This document shows positions 1 through 6,289 of a stretch of DNA of 8,984 nucleotides, one piece after another. The stretch is from Geoglobus sp. (GTDB lineage: Archaea > Halobacteriota > Archaeoglobi > Archaeoglobales > Archaeoglobaceae), in assembly GCA_027019885.1 (NCBI GenBank), contig JALUWC010000348.1, forward strand, positions 1-8,984, read 5' to 3'. Position 1 is the stretch's first letter, and every line of letters begins with the position of its first letter. Under the pieces are notes generated by a model. The model ran no database searches, was not told the origin of the DNA, and worked only from the letters and a program-made list of their open reading frames with translations. The position numbers and the translations under genes were made by a program.

Positions 1-166
1 TGCTTACAACCCCCTTCACAGCATTGTTTATTCCGCAAATGGGGAGGAGGTGCAGTATCTGATTGTCAATGGAGAGCTGATAATGGAGGATCGGGAAATC
101 CTTTCATTTGATGAGGAAAAAGTCTTCAGAAAGGTAGAAAAGCTGAAAGATAAATTGCATGGATAG
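1..166 (+). CDS. mtaD: C-terminal end of MTA/SAH deaminase-type amidohydrolase (partial)
   Basis: Only the last 54 codons are present; the gene begins before the window and stops at TAG 164-166. The visible tail starts with NPLHSIVYSANGEEV and continues into YLIVNGELIMEDREIL, then a charged helix ending KLKDKLHG. The NP.HS.VYSA.G..V...IVNG..vM.d pattern, with a DEEKV helix after it, is the usual C-terminus of 5-methylthioadenosine/S-adenosylhomocysteine deaminases, cytosolic metal-dependent hydrolases that convert these adenosine compounds to the inosine forms. The archaeal DadD branch also deaminates 5'-deoxyadenosine. The catalytic metal ligands lie outside the window, so another amidohydrolase of the ATZ/TRZ group cannot be excluded. 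The gene converges on the small membrane protein gene, with 13 bases between the two stop codons and no obvious hairpin terminator. Confidence 0.75.
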   Translation, partial: AYNPLHSIVYSANGEEVQYLIVNGELIMEDREILSFDEEKVFRKVEKLKDKLHG

Positions 167-179
167 ATTTTCAGAAAAT

Positions 180-479
180 CTACCTTCTGATGGCTGATTC
201 TATCAGATCACCCACAAAGGCTCCGACCACAAAAACAATTCCGAAGTAAAGACCTATTAGAACACCTGCAAAAATACCCACAATCCCTCCGAGAATCGGG
301 ATGAATGGAACAAATACCCATGCCGGTGCTGTGAAGACGAAAAACAGAACTGTGAAGATCAGAGTAATCGCCACCCCGATAATGATAGCTTTTTTTAGGA
401 GACCCAGCTTGTCCTCTTTTCCGGGATTTACAACTCCATAGATCAGCCCAACAACAAATACAATGAGTGTCAGACTCAT
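180..479 (-). CDS. Small integral membrane protein, function unknown
   Basis: A 99-residue, very hydrophobic protein that I do not recognise. A first membrane segment spans about residues 2-17. A short charged loop with GKEDKLGLLKK follows at 20-30. Hydrophobic stretches then cover about 31-50 and 53-90, the last being glycine-rich (GGIVGIFAGVLIG) and probably forming one or two helices, before the tail DLIESAIRR. There is no signal-peptidase site and no conserved catalytic residue that I can see. The start is ATG 477-479, because a good TATA box (501-508) lies about 25 bases upstream and no Shine-Dalgarno is present, which fits a leaderless transcript. The gene lies 30 bases beyond the stop of the transporter gene on the same strand but appears to have its own promoter. 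It is probably real, given its length, its membrane-protein composition and this promoter. Confidence 0.7.
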   Translation of the reverse strand: MSLTLIVFVVGLIYGVVNPGKEDKLGLLKKAIIIGVAITLIFTVLFFVFTAPAWVFVPFIPILGGIVGIFAGVLIGLYFGIVFVVGAFVGDLIESAIRR

Positions 480-500
480 GGAAGAAATTGTCAGGAAGCT

Positions 501-508
501 TATTTAAA
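501..508 (-). promoter_or_regulatory. TATA box of the small membrane protein gene
   Basis: On the - strand this reads TTTAAATA, preceded by GTAGG and followed by AGC. Its centre is about 25 bases from the ATG at 479, the distance expected when transcription starts at the start codon itself. It sits just past the stop codon of the transporter gene, so the small gene can be transcribed alone. Confidence 0.55.
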
Positions 509-509
509 C

Positions 510-1211
510 CTACCCATCCCCCACTCTGATTCTTGTTGCCAGATAAATGAATGGCGTATCAAATACCGCCACAATGAACTTCATTATGTAGGAGGTTATG
601 AATATCTCCCACACTCCATTCCAGCCTATGTTTGCCAGAATTTGGGGATTGAAGACAACAAAGAAGAGAAACGTGAAGGTTGCATTGTCTATGAGCTGAG
701 AAACCATTGTTGATGCGTTGTTCCTTATCCACAGAAATCTGCCCCTGGTTTTTTGCTTCCAGAAGTGAAATGCCCAGACGTCATGAAGCTGTGAGATGAG
801 ATAGGCGGTTAGGCTTGCTATTGTGACATCGGGCATGAATCCAAATATCTGCCTTAAAGCTGGATCGAGTGTATCCTCAGGAGCGGGGGTGAATGCAAGT
901 GTAATTTGCATTATGACTGTAACTGCTATAAGCACGAAGAAACCAACGAAAACCCCCTTTCTCGCTTCCTCTTTTCCATACTTTTCTGTAAGAATATCTG
1001 TTGCGAGGAAGGTTGAACCGTAGATTATGTTGCCCATCGCAGTCATCAGGCCAAAGAATTCGATCATCTTTGCAACCTGAATGTTGGCGAGAATTATCGC
1101 CATCCCGATCCATACGTAGAGCCCTGTTCTTCCAAAAAATCTGTAAGCGAGAATTATACCGATGAAGATTGCGATCATCAGAACAAACCACAGCACCTCA
1201 TTGCTCAGCAT
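510..1211 (-). CDS. yhhQ: VUT-family queuosine/archaeosine precursor transporter (YhhQ-like)
   Basis: A 233-residue membrane protein with about six hydrophobic segments. Family signatures are all present: ANIQVAK (42-48), GNIIYGSTFLATDILTEKYG (60-79), SQLHDVWAFHFWK (140-152), and WIRNNASTMVSQLIDNATF (161-179). YhhQ proteins move 7-deazapurines such as preQ0 and preQ1 across the cytoplasmic membrane for tRNA modification. In an archaeon the end product would be archaeosine (G+) in tRNA rather than queuosine; that substrate assignment is inference from family and host. The start ATG 1209-1211 is 23-24 bases from a TATA element and has no convincing Shine-Dalgarno, so the message is probably leaderless. 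It is transcribed divergently from the LysE-Thi4 cluster. The length is normal for the family and no key motif is missing. Confidence 0.88.
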   Translation of the reverse strand: MLSNEVLWFVLMIAIFIGIILAYRFFGRTGLYVWIGMAIILANIQVAKMIEFFGLMTAMGNIIYGSTFLATDILTEKYGKEEARKGVFVGFFVLIAVTVIMQITLAFTPAPEDTLDPALRQIFGFMPDVTIASLTAYLISQLHDVWAFHFWKQKTRGRFLWIRNNASTMVSQLIDNATFTFLFFVVFNPQILANIGWNGVWEIFITSYIMKFIVAVFDTPFIYLATRIRVGDG

Positions 1212-1228
1212 GTCTCAATTGCGAAGAG

Positions 1229-1240
1229 CTTTTAATAAAA
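1229..1240. promoter_or_regulatory. Shared, near-symmetric TATA element for two divergent genes
   Basis: The + strand reads CTTTTAATAAAA, followed by AATTTTTT; the - strand reads TTTTATTAAAAG. The centre (about 1234.5) is 23.5 bases from the ATG of the transporter (1211, - strand) and 23.5 bases from the ATG of the LysE gene (1258, + strand). Both directions therefore look like leaderless promoters using the same or overlapping TBP sites. The 46-base gap between the start codons holds nothing else I can identify. Confidence 0.55.
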
Positions 1241-1257
1241 AATTTTTTCCAGTGATC

Positions 1258-1857
1258 ATGGATCTCCTTACCTTCGCTTTCACAACCGTCATGATTTCCC
1301 TGAGCGGAGTGATGATGCCGGGCCCCATGTTTGCTGTTACCTTGGCGGAAGGAAAGAAGAATAGATTTGCTGGATTTGAGATTTCAGCGGGACATGCACT
1401 TATCGAGCTTCCAATCATCGCATTGCTGTTCATTTCAGGCACATTTCTGGATGTTGGAAACGCAAAATACATTCTGTTTCTATCCGGTGGTGTTGTCATG
1501 ATATACCTGGCCTATTCTGAGCTGAAAAGAGAGCATTCAGAGTTCAGAATAAAGGGCATTCTCTCCGGGGTGCTTCTCTCAGCACTAAATCCATACTTCA
1601 TCATGTGGTGGCTCACTGTTGGATTTTCGCTTGTTATCCTTGCCTCAAAATTCGGGATTTTTGGCATTGTAGCTTTAACCATTCTCCATCTTTCATGTGA
1701 TTTTGGATGGTATGGGTTCCTTTCATTCTCTTCAGGCAGGATATCGGAATCCAAAAAAGCAAAAAGGAGTTTAAGCTACATCTCATCCGCAATCCTGATC
1801 GTCTTTGGAATTTACTTCATTTACCTTTCAGCAGAGCCATTACTTTTATATTTCTGA
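1258..1857 (+). CDS. LysE-family membrane exporter
   Basis: A 199-residue integral membrane protein with about six hydrophobic segments. Family marks are the N-terminal [17 protein letters not shown] (16-32), where the PGP is near invariant, then [14 protein letters not shown] (39-52) and LNPYFIMWW (110-118). The family (LysE/RhtB/CadD) exports amino acids or small cations; the substrate here cannot be read from sequence. I chose ATG 1258. The frame is open further upstream to 1162, but that part would overlap the divergent transporter gene and does not look like membrane protein. ATG 1258 begins the conserved first helix and lies a standard distance from the TATA element. The stop at 1855-1857 is 7 bases before the Thi4 start, so the two are almost certainly cotranscribed. 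Confidence 0.85.
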   Translation: MDLLTFAFTTVMISLSGVMMPGPMFAVTLAEGKKNRFAGFEISAGHALIELPIIALLFISGTFLDVGNAKYILFLSGGVVMIYLAYSELKREHSEFRIKGILSGVLLSALNPYFIMWWLTVGFSLVILASKFGIFGIVALTILHLSCDFGWYGFLSFSSGRISESKKAKRSLSYISSAILIVFGIYFIYLSAEPLLLYF

Positions 1858-1859
1858 GG
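1856..1859 (+). promoter_or_regulatory. Shine-Dalgarno GAGG that favours the Thi4 start at 1865
   Basis: GAGG overlaps the TGA stop of the LysE gene and is followed by CAGAA and then ATG at 1865. The 5-base spacing fits an archaeal Shine-Dalgarno. The second in-frame ATG at 1874 is preceded by GGGGGTT, which resembles the motif but lies too close. Confidence 0.45.
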
Positions 1860-1864
1860 CAGAA

Positions 1865-2647
1865 ATGGGGGTTATGTCATTCAGCGAAAAGAACATAACA
1901 AGGATAATTGTTAAGGAAGCTGTAAAGGACTGGGAAAAGATAACTGAGACAGATGTGATTGTTGTTGGAGCCGGACCTGCTGGACTGACTGCTGCCACAT
2001 ATCTGAGAGATTTTGGCTTTGATGTTGTTGTTTTTGAGAGAAGGCTGAGCTTTGGAGGGGGAATTGGTGGAGGAGGTATGCTCTTCCACAAGATTGTGAT
2101 AGAGGAGGAGGCAAGGGAGACAGCCGAGCAGTTTGGTATGAAGCTTGAAGAGGTTGAGAGCGGTCTTTACGCTGTTGATACAGCTGATTTTCTTGCCAAG
2201 CTATCATATTCAGCAGTTGAAAGCGGAGCAAAGATTCTGTTTGGGGTTACAGTTGATGATGTTGTTTTCAGACCCGATCCTCTCAGAATTACAGGTGTGC
2301 TTATACAGTGGAGCGCTGTTCAGATCTCAGGATTGCATGTTGATCCGCTCATGATTGAATGCAGGGCTGTTGTTGATGCAACCGGCCATGATGCTGAGGT
2401 GATAAGCGTAGCATCAAGAAAGATACCGGAGCTTGACATATTTGTTCATGGAGAGAAATCAGCCTACAGCGAGGTGAGCGAAAAACTGGTTGTTGAGAAA
2501 ACAGGCAAGATTGCTGAAGGACTTTATGCAGCGGGAATGGCAGTTTCAGCCGTTCACGGACTTCCAAGGATGGGTCCAATATTTGGCGGAATGCTTTTAA
2601 GCGGGAGAAAGGTGGCTGAGGCAGTAATGTACGATCTAAAAGAATGA
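1865..2647 (+). CDS. thi4: Thiazole synthase Thi4, archaeal sulfide-dependent type
   Basis: A 260-residue FAD/NAD-fold protein. The dinucleotide motif VGAGPAG is at 34-40, the acidic end of the second strand is E58 in VFER, and a glycine-rich loop [13 protein letters not shown] follows at 62-74. ATGHDAE lies at 172-178, and the C-terminal signature [16 protein letters not shown] at 232-247. Thi4 makes the thiazole half of thiamine from NAD, glycine and a sulfur source. Fungal and plant enzymes give up the sulfur of an active-site Cys. Here the equivalent segment is SGLHVDPL (155-162), with His158 in the Cys position, as in methanogen enzymes that take sulfide and act catalytically. Databases often label such proteins ribose- or ribulose-1,5-bisphosphate enzymes; I prefer Thi4. 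ATG 1865 is chosen for its Shine-Dalgarno; ATG 1874 is possible. I saw no TPP riboswitch upstream. Confidence 0.9.
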   Translation: MGVMSFSEKNITRIIVKEAVKDWEKITETDVIVVGAGPAGLTAATYLRDFGFDVVVFERRLSFGGGIGGGGMLFHKIVIEEEARETAEQFGMKLEEVESGLYAVDTADFLAKLSYSAVESGAKILFGVTVDDVVFRPDPLRITGVLIQWSAVQISGLHVDPLMIECRAVVDATGHDAEVISVASRKIPELDIFVHGEKSAYSEVSEKLVVEKTGKIAEGLYAAGMAVSAVHGLPRMGPIFGGMLLSGRKVAEAVMYDLKE

Positions 2648-2772
2648 TCTGCCAGATATGCAGGAAAAGAGTTGCGAAACAGAGATGCAGGAGATGTAAT
2701 AAGGCAATATGCGAGAGATGCCACTTTCATCATGGGCTGTGTGTTGAGTGCAGAAGCTTGCTGAGGAAATAA
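2644..2772 (+). CDS. 42-residue cysteine-rich zinc-finger protein
   Basis: A short ORF whose ATG overlaps the Thi4 stop (ATGA, 2644-2647), the typical layout of translational coupling. The protein has Cys at residues 3, 6, 15, 18, 23, 26, 33 and 36 and His at 27, 29 and 30. The pattern is CxxC-x8-CxxC-x4-CxxCHxHH-x2-CxxC, opening MICQICRKR and closing VECRSLLRK. That is enough for two interleaved zinc sites, as in B-box or HIT-type fingers, and the protein is strongly basic (many Lys/Arg, few acidic residues). I do not recognise a named family; an RNA- or protein-binding role is a guess. Eight regularly paired Cys in 42 codons are unlikely in a chance frame. Its last 25 bases overlap the start of the broken nucleotidyltransferase. 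Confidence 0.72.
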   Translation: MICQICRKRVAKQRCRRCNKAICERCHFHHGLCVECRSLLRK

Positions 2773-3025
2773 AAGAAAAAGTCAGAGAAAATTACGGGAG
2801 AGTTGAGGTTTACATCGGCAGGAGCTTTGCGAGGGGGTGATCACAACCTCACTTTTGATCTCGATATCCGGATTGTCTCAGAAAATATCCCGAAAAAACT
2901 CAGCTTTGAATGTATTCTGTTTGTGAGAAAGCTCGCAGATGACACTGGATAAACCAAAACATCCTATAAACAGAAAAAGGTTCGATGAGCCGATAAGAGA
3001 TTACGGCAAACTGATAGAGGTGTGA
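2748..3025 (+). pseudogene. Frameshifted nucleotidyltransferase (MNT/pol-beta-type) remnant
   Basis: No single frame is open, but consecutive frames join into a recognisable domain. From GTG 2748 to TGA 2838-2840 the reading is a Lys/Glu-rich helix, [18 protein letters not shown], then GRSFARG. One base over, from 2836 to TAA 2950-2952, it continues GDHNLTFDLDIRIVSENIP and then FVRKLADDTG. A third frame from about 2939 to TGA 3023-3025 gives KPKHPINRKRFDEP and ends KLIEV. Joined across a run of five G (2833-2837), the first two pieces give an (F)GSFARGD...DLDI arrangement typical of minimal nucleotidyltransferases. The expected GS is altered to GRS, and two frame changes are needed, so I read it as a decaying gene. 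A homopolymer sequencing error could explain the first break. If intact it would be a small nucleotidyltransferase of the kind often paired with a HEPN partner, which I do not see here. Confidence 0.6.
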
Positions 3026-3029
3026 GAAA

Positions 3030-3039
3030 AATTATTAAT
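3030..3039 (+). promoter_or_regulatory. TATA box of the gatC-gatA-sepS-endonuclease V operon
   Basis: AATTATTAAT, preceded by the purine-rich GAGAAA as a possible BRE, is centred about 27 bases before the gatC ATG at 3062. The AGAGGG directly before that ATG has no spacing and so is unlikely to act as a Shine-Dalgarno. A leaderless or nearly leaderless message is the best reading. Confidence 0.5.
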
Positions 3040-3061
3040 CCATCATGCCTATGCCAGAGGG

Positions 3062-3343
3062 ATGATTGATGATAGCACTGTAAAGCATGTGGCAAACCTT
3101 TCAAAGATTGAGGTTGATGAAAAAGAGATTCAGGAGTTCAAGAGAGATTTTGAGAGGATAATTGAGTTTTTTAACAAACTTGACGAAATAGATCCTGATG
3201 TGGAGCCAACCTACAATGTCATCCCGCTCAAAAACGTTATGAGAGAAGATGAACCAGCCAAGCCAACCGAAAGAGAGAAGATTCTTGCAAATGCTAAATT
3301 CAAGGAGGAAGGATACTTCAAGGGACCGAGGGTTGTGGAATGA
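3062..3343 (+). CDS. gatC: Asp/Glu-tRNA amidotransferase subunit C
   Basis: A 93-residue GatC of normal length. The N-terminal helices read [17 protein letters not shown] (7-23), followed by a long amphipathic helix [19 protein letters not shown] (26-44). The extended C-terminal half holds NVMREDEP (58-65) and closes with YFKGPRVVE (85-93), both family hallmarks. GatC wraps around GatA and stabilises its contact with GatB in the cytosolic GatCAB complex, which turns Asp-tRNA(Asn) (and in bacteria Glu-tRNA(Gln)) into the amide form. In archaea, which use GatDE for Gln, the Asn route is the expected job. It is the first gene of the operon, and its stop codon overlaps the gatA start (ATGA 3340-3343). 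Confidence 0.92.
   Translation: MIDDSTVKHVANLSKIEVDEKEIQEFKRDFERIIEFFNKLDEIDPDVEPTYNVIPLKNVMREDEPAKPTEREKILANAKFKEEGYFKGPRVVE
3328..3333 (+). promoter_or_regulatory. Shine-Dalgarno for gatA inside gatC
   Basis: GAGGGT lies 6 bases before the gatA ATG at 3340. Together with the ATGA overlap it supports coupled translation of gatC and gatA and fixes the gatA start. Confidence 0.5.
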
Positions 3344-4707
3344 TAACCGTAAAAGAGTGGAGAGAGAAACTGGGTGAGGAAAAAGCCTATGATCTCATTG
3401 CTGAATTAATTGAAAAAGCGAAAAAAAACACATACAACTCATTCATAACTGTAACCGAAGAGATTGCCTTAAGACAGGCTGAGGAGTATGATAAAGGGAA
3501 AAGGAATGGAAAGCTTGCAGGAATCCCCATCGCAATCAAGGATATCATATCAACTGAAGGAATCAGAACCACATGCGGATCCAAAATGCTTGAAAACTAC
3601 ATCCCACCATTTGATGCTCATGTTATTGAAAGGCTGAAACAAGAAAAAGCCATAATCATCGGAAAAACAAACATGGATGAGTTCGGGATGGGCACGACAA
3701 CCGAAACATCCTATTTTGGAGTTGTGAAAAATCCAAGAGATGTCGAGAGAGTTGCAGGTGGAAGCAGTGGTGGAAGTGCATCAGCCATTGCCGGAAATGA
3801 AACAGTTCTGGCTCTTGGAACTGACACGGGGGGAAGCATAAGATGCCCCTCAAGCTTTACGGGAGTTTACGGCTTAAAGCCAACTTACGGGCTTGTTTCC
3901 AGATACGGGCTTATTGCCTACGCCAACAGCCTTGAGCAAATTGGACCGATGGCATCATGCATTGATGATCTCGGTCTGCTTCTTGAGGTCATTGCAGGAA
4001 AGGACGAAAGGGACTCAACAAATGCCGGAAGGAGCTTTGTATATTCACCCGTTGAAAAAAAATTCAGAATTGGAGTTATAAAAGAAATGAGGGCAGATGA
4101 AAGAGTTCAGGAGGTCTTTGACGAATTCGTCAGTTCCATTTCAAAATTTGCTGAAATTGAGGAGGTTAGCCTCCCGAGTCTTGCCTATGCCCTGCCAGCC
4201 TACTATGTCATAGCAATGAGCGAGGCATCATCAAACCTTGCAAGATATGATGGAGTCAGATACGGGTATGCCTTAAAGAATCTTGACAGCTGGACAAACT
4301 ACTTCTCAAGGGTGAGAAAGGAGGGATTTGGAAAGGAAGTGAAAAGAAGGATTATGATGGGCAGCTATGCATTATCTGCTGGATATTACGGAAAATATTA
4401 CCTGAAAGCCCTGAAAGTCAGAACCCTTGTTGTTCAGGACTTCATGAGAGCTTTTGAGAAGTTCGATCTTCTCATCTCACCCACAATGCCATCAACAGCT
4501 TTCAGAATTGGAGAGCTTGCAGATCCTGTCACAATGTACATGGCAGACATAAATACAACGCCAATCAACCTTGCAGGGTTGCCCGCTCTTTCAATGCCCG
4601 CCGGAGAGGTGAAAGGCTTGCCTGTTGGCGTGCAAATAATCGGCAATCATTTTGACGAGAATATGATTCTGGGCTTTGGGAGGATGGTTGAGAGAAATGA
4701 GGTTTAA
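3340..4707 (+). CDS. gatA: Asp/Glu-tRNA amidotransferase subunit A (amidase)
   Basis: A 455-residue amidase-signature protein. The Lys-cisSer-Ser triad is complete: Lys67 in GIPIAIKDI, Ser142 in [11 protein letters not shown], and the nucleophile Ser166 in [12 protein letters not shown]. The spacing from Ser142 to Ser166 (24) and from Lys67 to Ser142 (75) equals that of characterised GatA enzymes. Further family segments are [11 protein letters not shown] (108-118), [14 protein letters not shown] (177-190) and a C-terminal [10 protein letters not shown]. GatA hydrolyses glutamine (or asparagine) and passes ammonia through the complex to GatB, which amidates the misacylated tRNA in the cytosol. 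It works as GatCAB; gatB is not in the window and must be elsewhere. The start overlaps gatC, and the end overlaps the sepS start by 11 bases. It is slightly shorter than most bacterial GatA but not truncated. Confidence 0.95.
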   Translation: MITVKEWREKLGEEKAYDLIAELIEKAKKNTYNSFITVTEEIALRQAEEYDKGKRNGKLAGIPIAIKDIISTEGIRTTCGSKMLENYIPPFDAHVIERLKQEKAIIIGKTNMDEFGMGTTTETSYFGVVKNPRDVERVAGGSSGGSASAIAGNETVLALGTDTGGSIRCPSSFTGVYGLKPTYGLVSRYGLIAYANSLEQIGPMASCIDDLGLLLEVIAGKDERDSTNAGRSFVYSPVEKKFRIGVIKEMRADERVQEVFDEFVSSISKFAEIEEVSLPSLAYALPAYYVIAMSEASSNLARYDGVRYGYALKNLDSWTNYFSRVRKEGFGKEVKRRIMMGSYALSAGYYGKYYLKALKVRTLVVQDFMRAFEKFDLLISPTMPSTAFRIGELADPVTMYMADINTTPINLAGLPALSMPAGEVKGLPVGVQIIGNHFDENMILGFGRMVERNEV

Positions 4708-6289
4708 CGCTGAGGAGTGGAAAAGGAAAACTGCGGAGAATTTTGACGATGCGTGGCTTTCAGGTTCAGAGATCCTGACTTCAGTTTCCCTCAACAAGAG
4801 GTACCCTTTTTCTGGCTATGAAACAGGAAGATCTCACCCTGTTTTCGACACAGTTCAAAAGTTGAGAGAGGCTTATCTCAGAATTGGGTTCAGCGAGGTT
4901 GTGAATCCCATCATTGTCGAGGAGGTTCATGTAAAGAAACAGTTCTCGAAGGAGGCATTGGCAGTCTTGGACAGATGCTACTACCTTTCAGTCCTTCCAA
5001 GGCCAAATGTTGGGATGTCTGAGGAGAGGCTTCAGACAATTGAGAGGATGGCGGGAAAGAAAATAGATGCCGATGCACTAAGAAGGGTTCTCCACCACTA
5101 CAAGAAGGGTCTGATGGATGGAGATGATCTCTCATCAGAAATTGCCCTTGCCATAGGAGTTGATGATCGGCTTGCATTGAGGATAATTGATGAGGTCTTC
5201 CCTGAATTCAAAGAACTGAAGCCTGAGCCCACAAATCTGACATTGAGGAGTCACATGACAACTGGCTGGTTTATAACCCTGTCAAAGCTTTCTGGCAGGT
5301 ATCCACTGCCTTTAAAGCTCTTCTCCATTGATAGATGCTTCAGAAGGGAGCAGGGTGAGGATGCGACAAGGCTCTACACCTATCACTCAGCAAGCTGTGT
5401 CATAATGGACGAGGATGTCAGCGTTGATGACGGGAAGGCTGTTGCTGAGGCTCTGCTGAGACAGTTTGGCTTTGAAAGATTCAGATTCAAAAAGGATGAA
5501 AAGAGGAGCAAGTACTACATTCCCGAAACCCAGACTGAGGTTTTCGCATACCATCCCCATCTGGAAAACAGCCGAAAATACAGAGATGGATGGATGGAGG
5601 TTGCAACATTTGGGATCTATTCGCCAACAGCGTTAGCCCAGTACGACATTGAATACCCTGTCATGAATCTTGGCTTAGGGGTTGAGAGGCTCGCTATGAT
5701 TATCCACGATTACTCTGACGTAAGAGAGATGGTTTACGGATTCGATCATCTAAAGCTTTCAGACGCAGACATTGCAAGAAGGATTCAGCTCAGGGAGATT
5801 CCAATGACACAGAGGGGCATTGAAGTTGCTGAGATGGTTGTCAATGCATTTGAAAGGAATGCAGATGAGAAGGGGCCATGCAGATTCACAGCTTTCGAGG
5901 GAGAGTTTCTCAAAAGGGATGTTGAGATTTTCGTTTTTGAGAGAGAGGAGACAAGATTGTGCGGCCCAGCCTACAGAAATGAGATAGTTGTCAAGGGTGG
6001 AAACATATACGGCATCCCGAGAGAGGAGAAGTTCAGCGAGTACTTCAAGAATGGTGTCCAGACCGGAATAAGATATGCTGACTCATTCACCCAGATGGCT
6101 ATCAGAAGAATTGAGGAAATGATCATCGAGGGCAAAGAGAGTGGAGAGGTCAGAGCGAGAGTTGTCGAGAGCCTGTCAGATGTGAACCTGAAAATACACG
6201 AAACTCTTCTGAACTATCTGATCTCAAACGGAAAAACCATAGATGTTCGCGGTCCGCTGTTCCTTGCGGTGGGTTTTGAGGTAAAATGA
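4697..6289 (+). CDS. sepS: O-phosphoseryl-tRNA(Cys) ligase (SepRS)
   Basis: A 530-residue class II aminoacyl-tRNA synthetase of the SepRS type, the normal length for the family. Motif 1 falls around 68-80 ([12 protein letters not shown]). RSHMTTGWF is at 184-192. Motif 2 is [14 protein letters not shown] (212-225), followed by [11 protein letters not shown] (230-240). Motif 3 is [11 protein letters not shown] (324-334). His186, Thr188, Ser231 and Ser233 match, in position and context, phosphoserine-pocket residues described for this family (recalled). The C-terminal part (about 370-530) fits the anticodon-binding region. SepRS charges tRNA(Cys) with O-phosphoserine; SepCysS, not in the window, then converts it to Cys-tRNA(Cys), replacing or backing up CysRS. 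I chose ATG 4697 ([11 protein letters not shown]) over an upstream TTG because archaeal homologues begin this way. It overlaps gatA by 11 bases and the next gene by ATGA. Confidence 0.96.
   Translation: MRFNAEEWKRKTAENFDDAWLSGSEILTSVSLNKRYPFSGYETGRSHPVFDTVQKLREAYLRIGFSEVVNPIIVEEVHVKKQFSKEALAVLDRCYYLSVLPRPNVGMSEERLQTIERMAGKKIDADALRRVLHHYKKGLMDGDDLSSEIALAIGVDDRLALRIIDEVFPEFKELKPEPTNLTLRSHMTTGWFITLSKLSGRYPLPLKLFSIDRCFRREQGEDATRLYTYHSASCVIMDEDVSVDDGKAVAEALLRQFGFERFRFKKDEKRSKYYIPETQTEVFAYHPHLENSRKYRDGWMEVATFGIYSPTALAQYDIEYPVMNLGLGVERLAMIIHDYSDVREMVYGFDHLKLSDADIARRIQLREIPMTQRGIEVAEMVVNAFERNADEKGPCRFTAFEGEFLKRDVEIFVFEREETRLCGPAYRNEIVVKGGNIYGIPREEKFSEYFKNGVQTGIRYADSFTQMAIRRIEEMIIEGKESGEVRARVVESLSDVNLKIHETLLNYLISNGKTIDVRGPLFLAVGFEVK
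6278..6282 (+). promoter_or_regulatory. Shine-Dalgarno for endonuclease V inside sepS
   Basis: GAGGT, three bases before the ATG at 6286, matches the archaeal core motif and supports that start and coupling to sepS translation. Confidence 0.45.

Noticed and set aside
167..179. Intrinsic terminator between the first two convergent genes
   Set aside because: The 13 bases have a short T tract but no convincing hairpin or long poly-T on either strand.
877..1191. Long open frames on both strands within the transporter gene
   Set aside because: No motif or membrane character, and they lie wholly within a gene with clear family signatures.
1162..1257. Upstream extension of the LysE gene to an earlier ATG
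   Set aside because: The extra 32 residues overlap the divergent transporter gene, run through the shared TATA element and are not membrane-like; the conserved first helix starts at 1258.
1805..1864. Earlier ATG for Thi4 inside the LysE gene
   Set aside because: It would add 20 residues that are an out-of-frame reading of the last LysE helix; Thi4 proteins start close to the ITRII helix.
1211..1865. TPP riboswitch controlling thi4
   Set aside because: No CUGAGA-type conserved core is placed in an untranslated leader; thi4 follows the LysE gene by only 7 bases and the start of the cluster appears leaderless.
2841..2930. Separate small gene in the frame starting GTGATCACAACC
   Set aside because: The frame gives an Ile/Ser-rich peptide without features, while the neighbouring frame continues the nucleotidyltransferase text.
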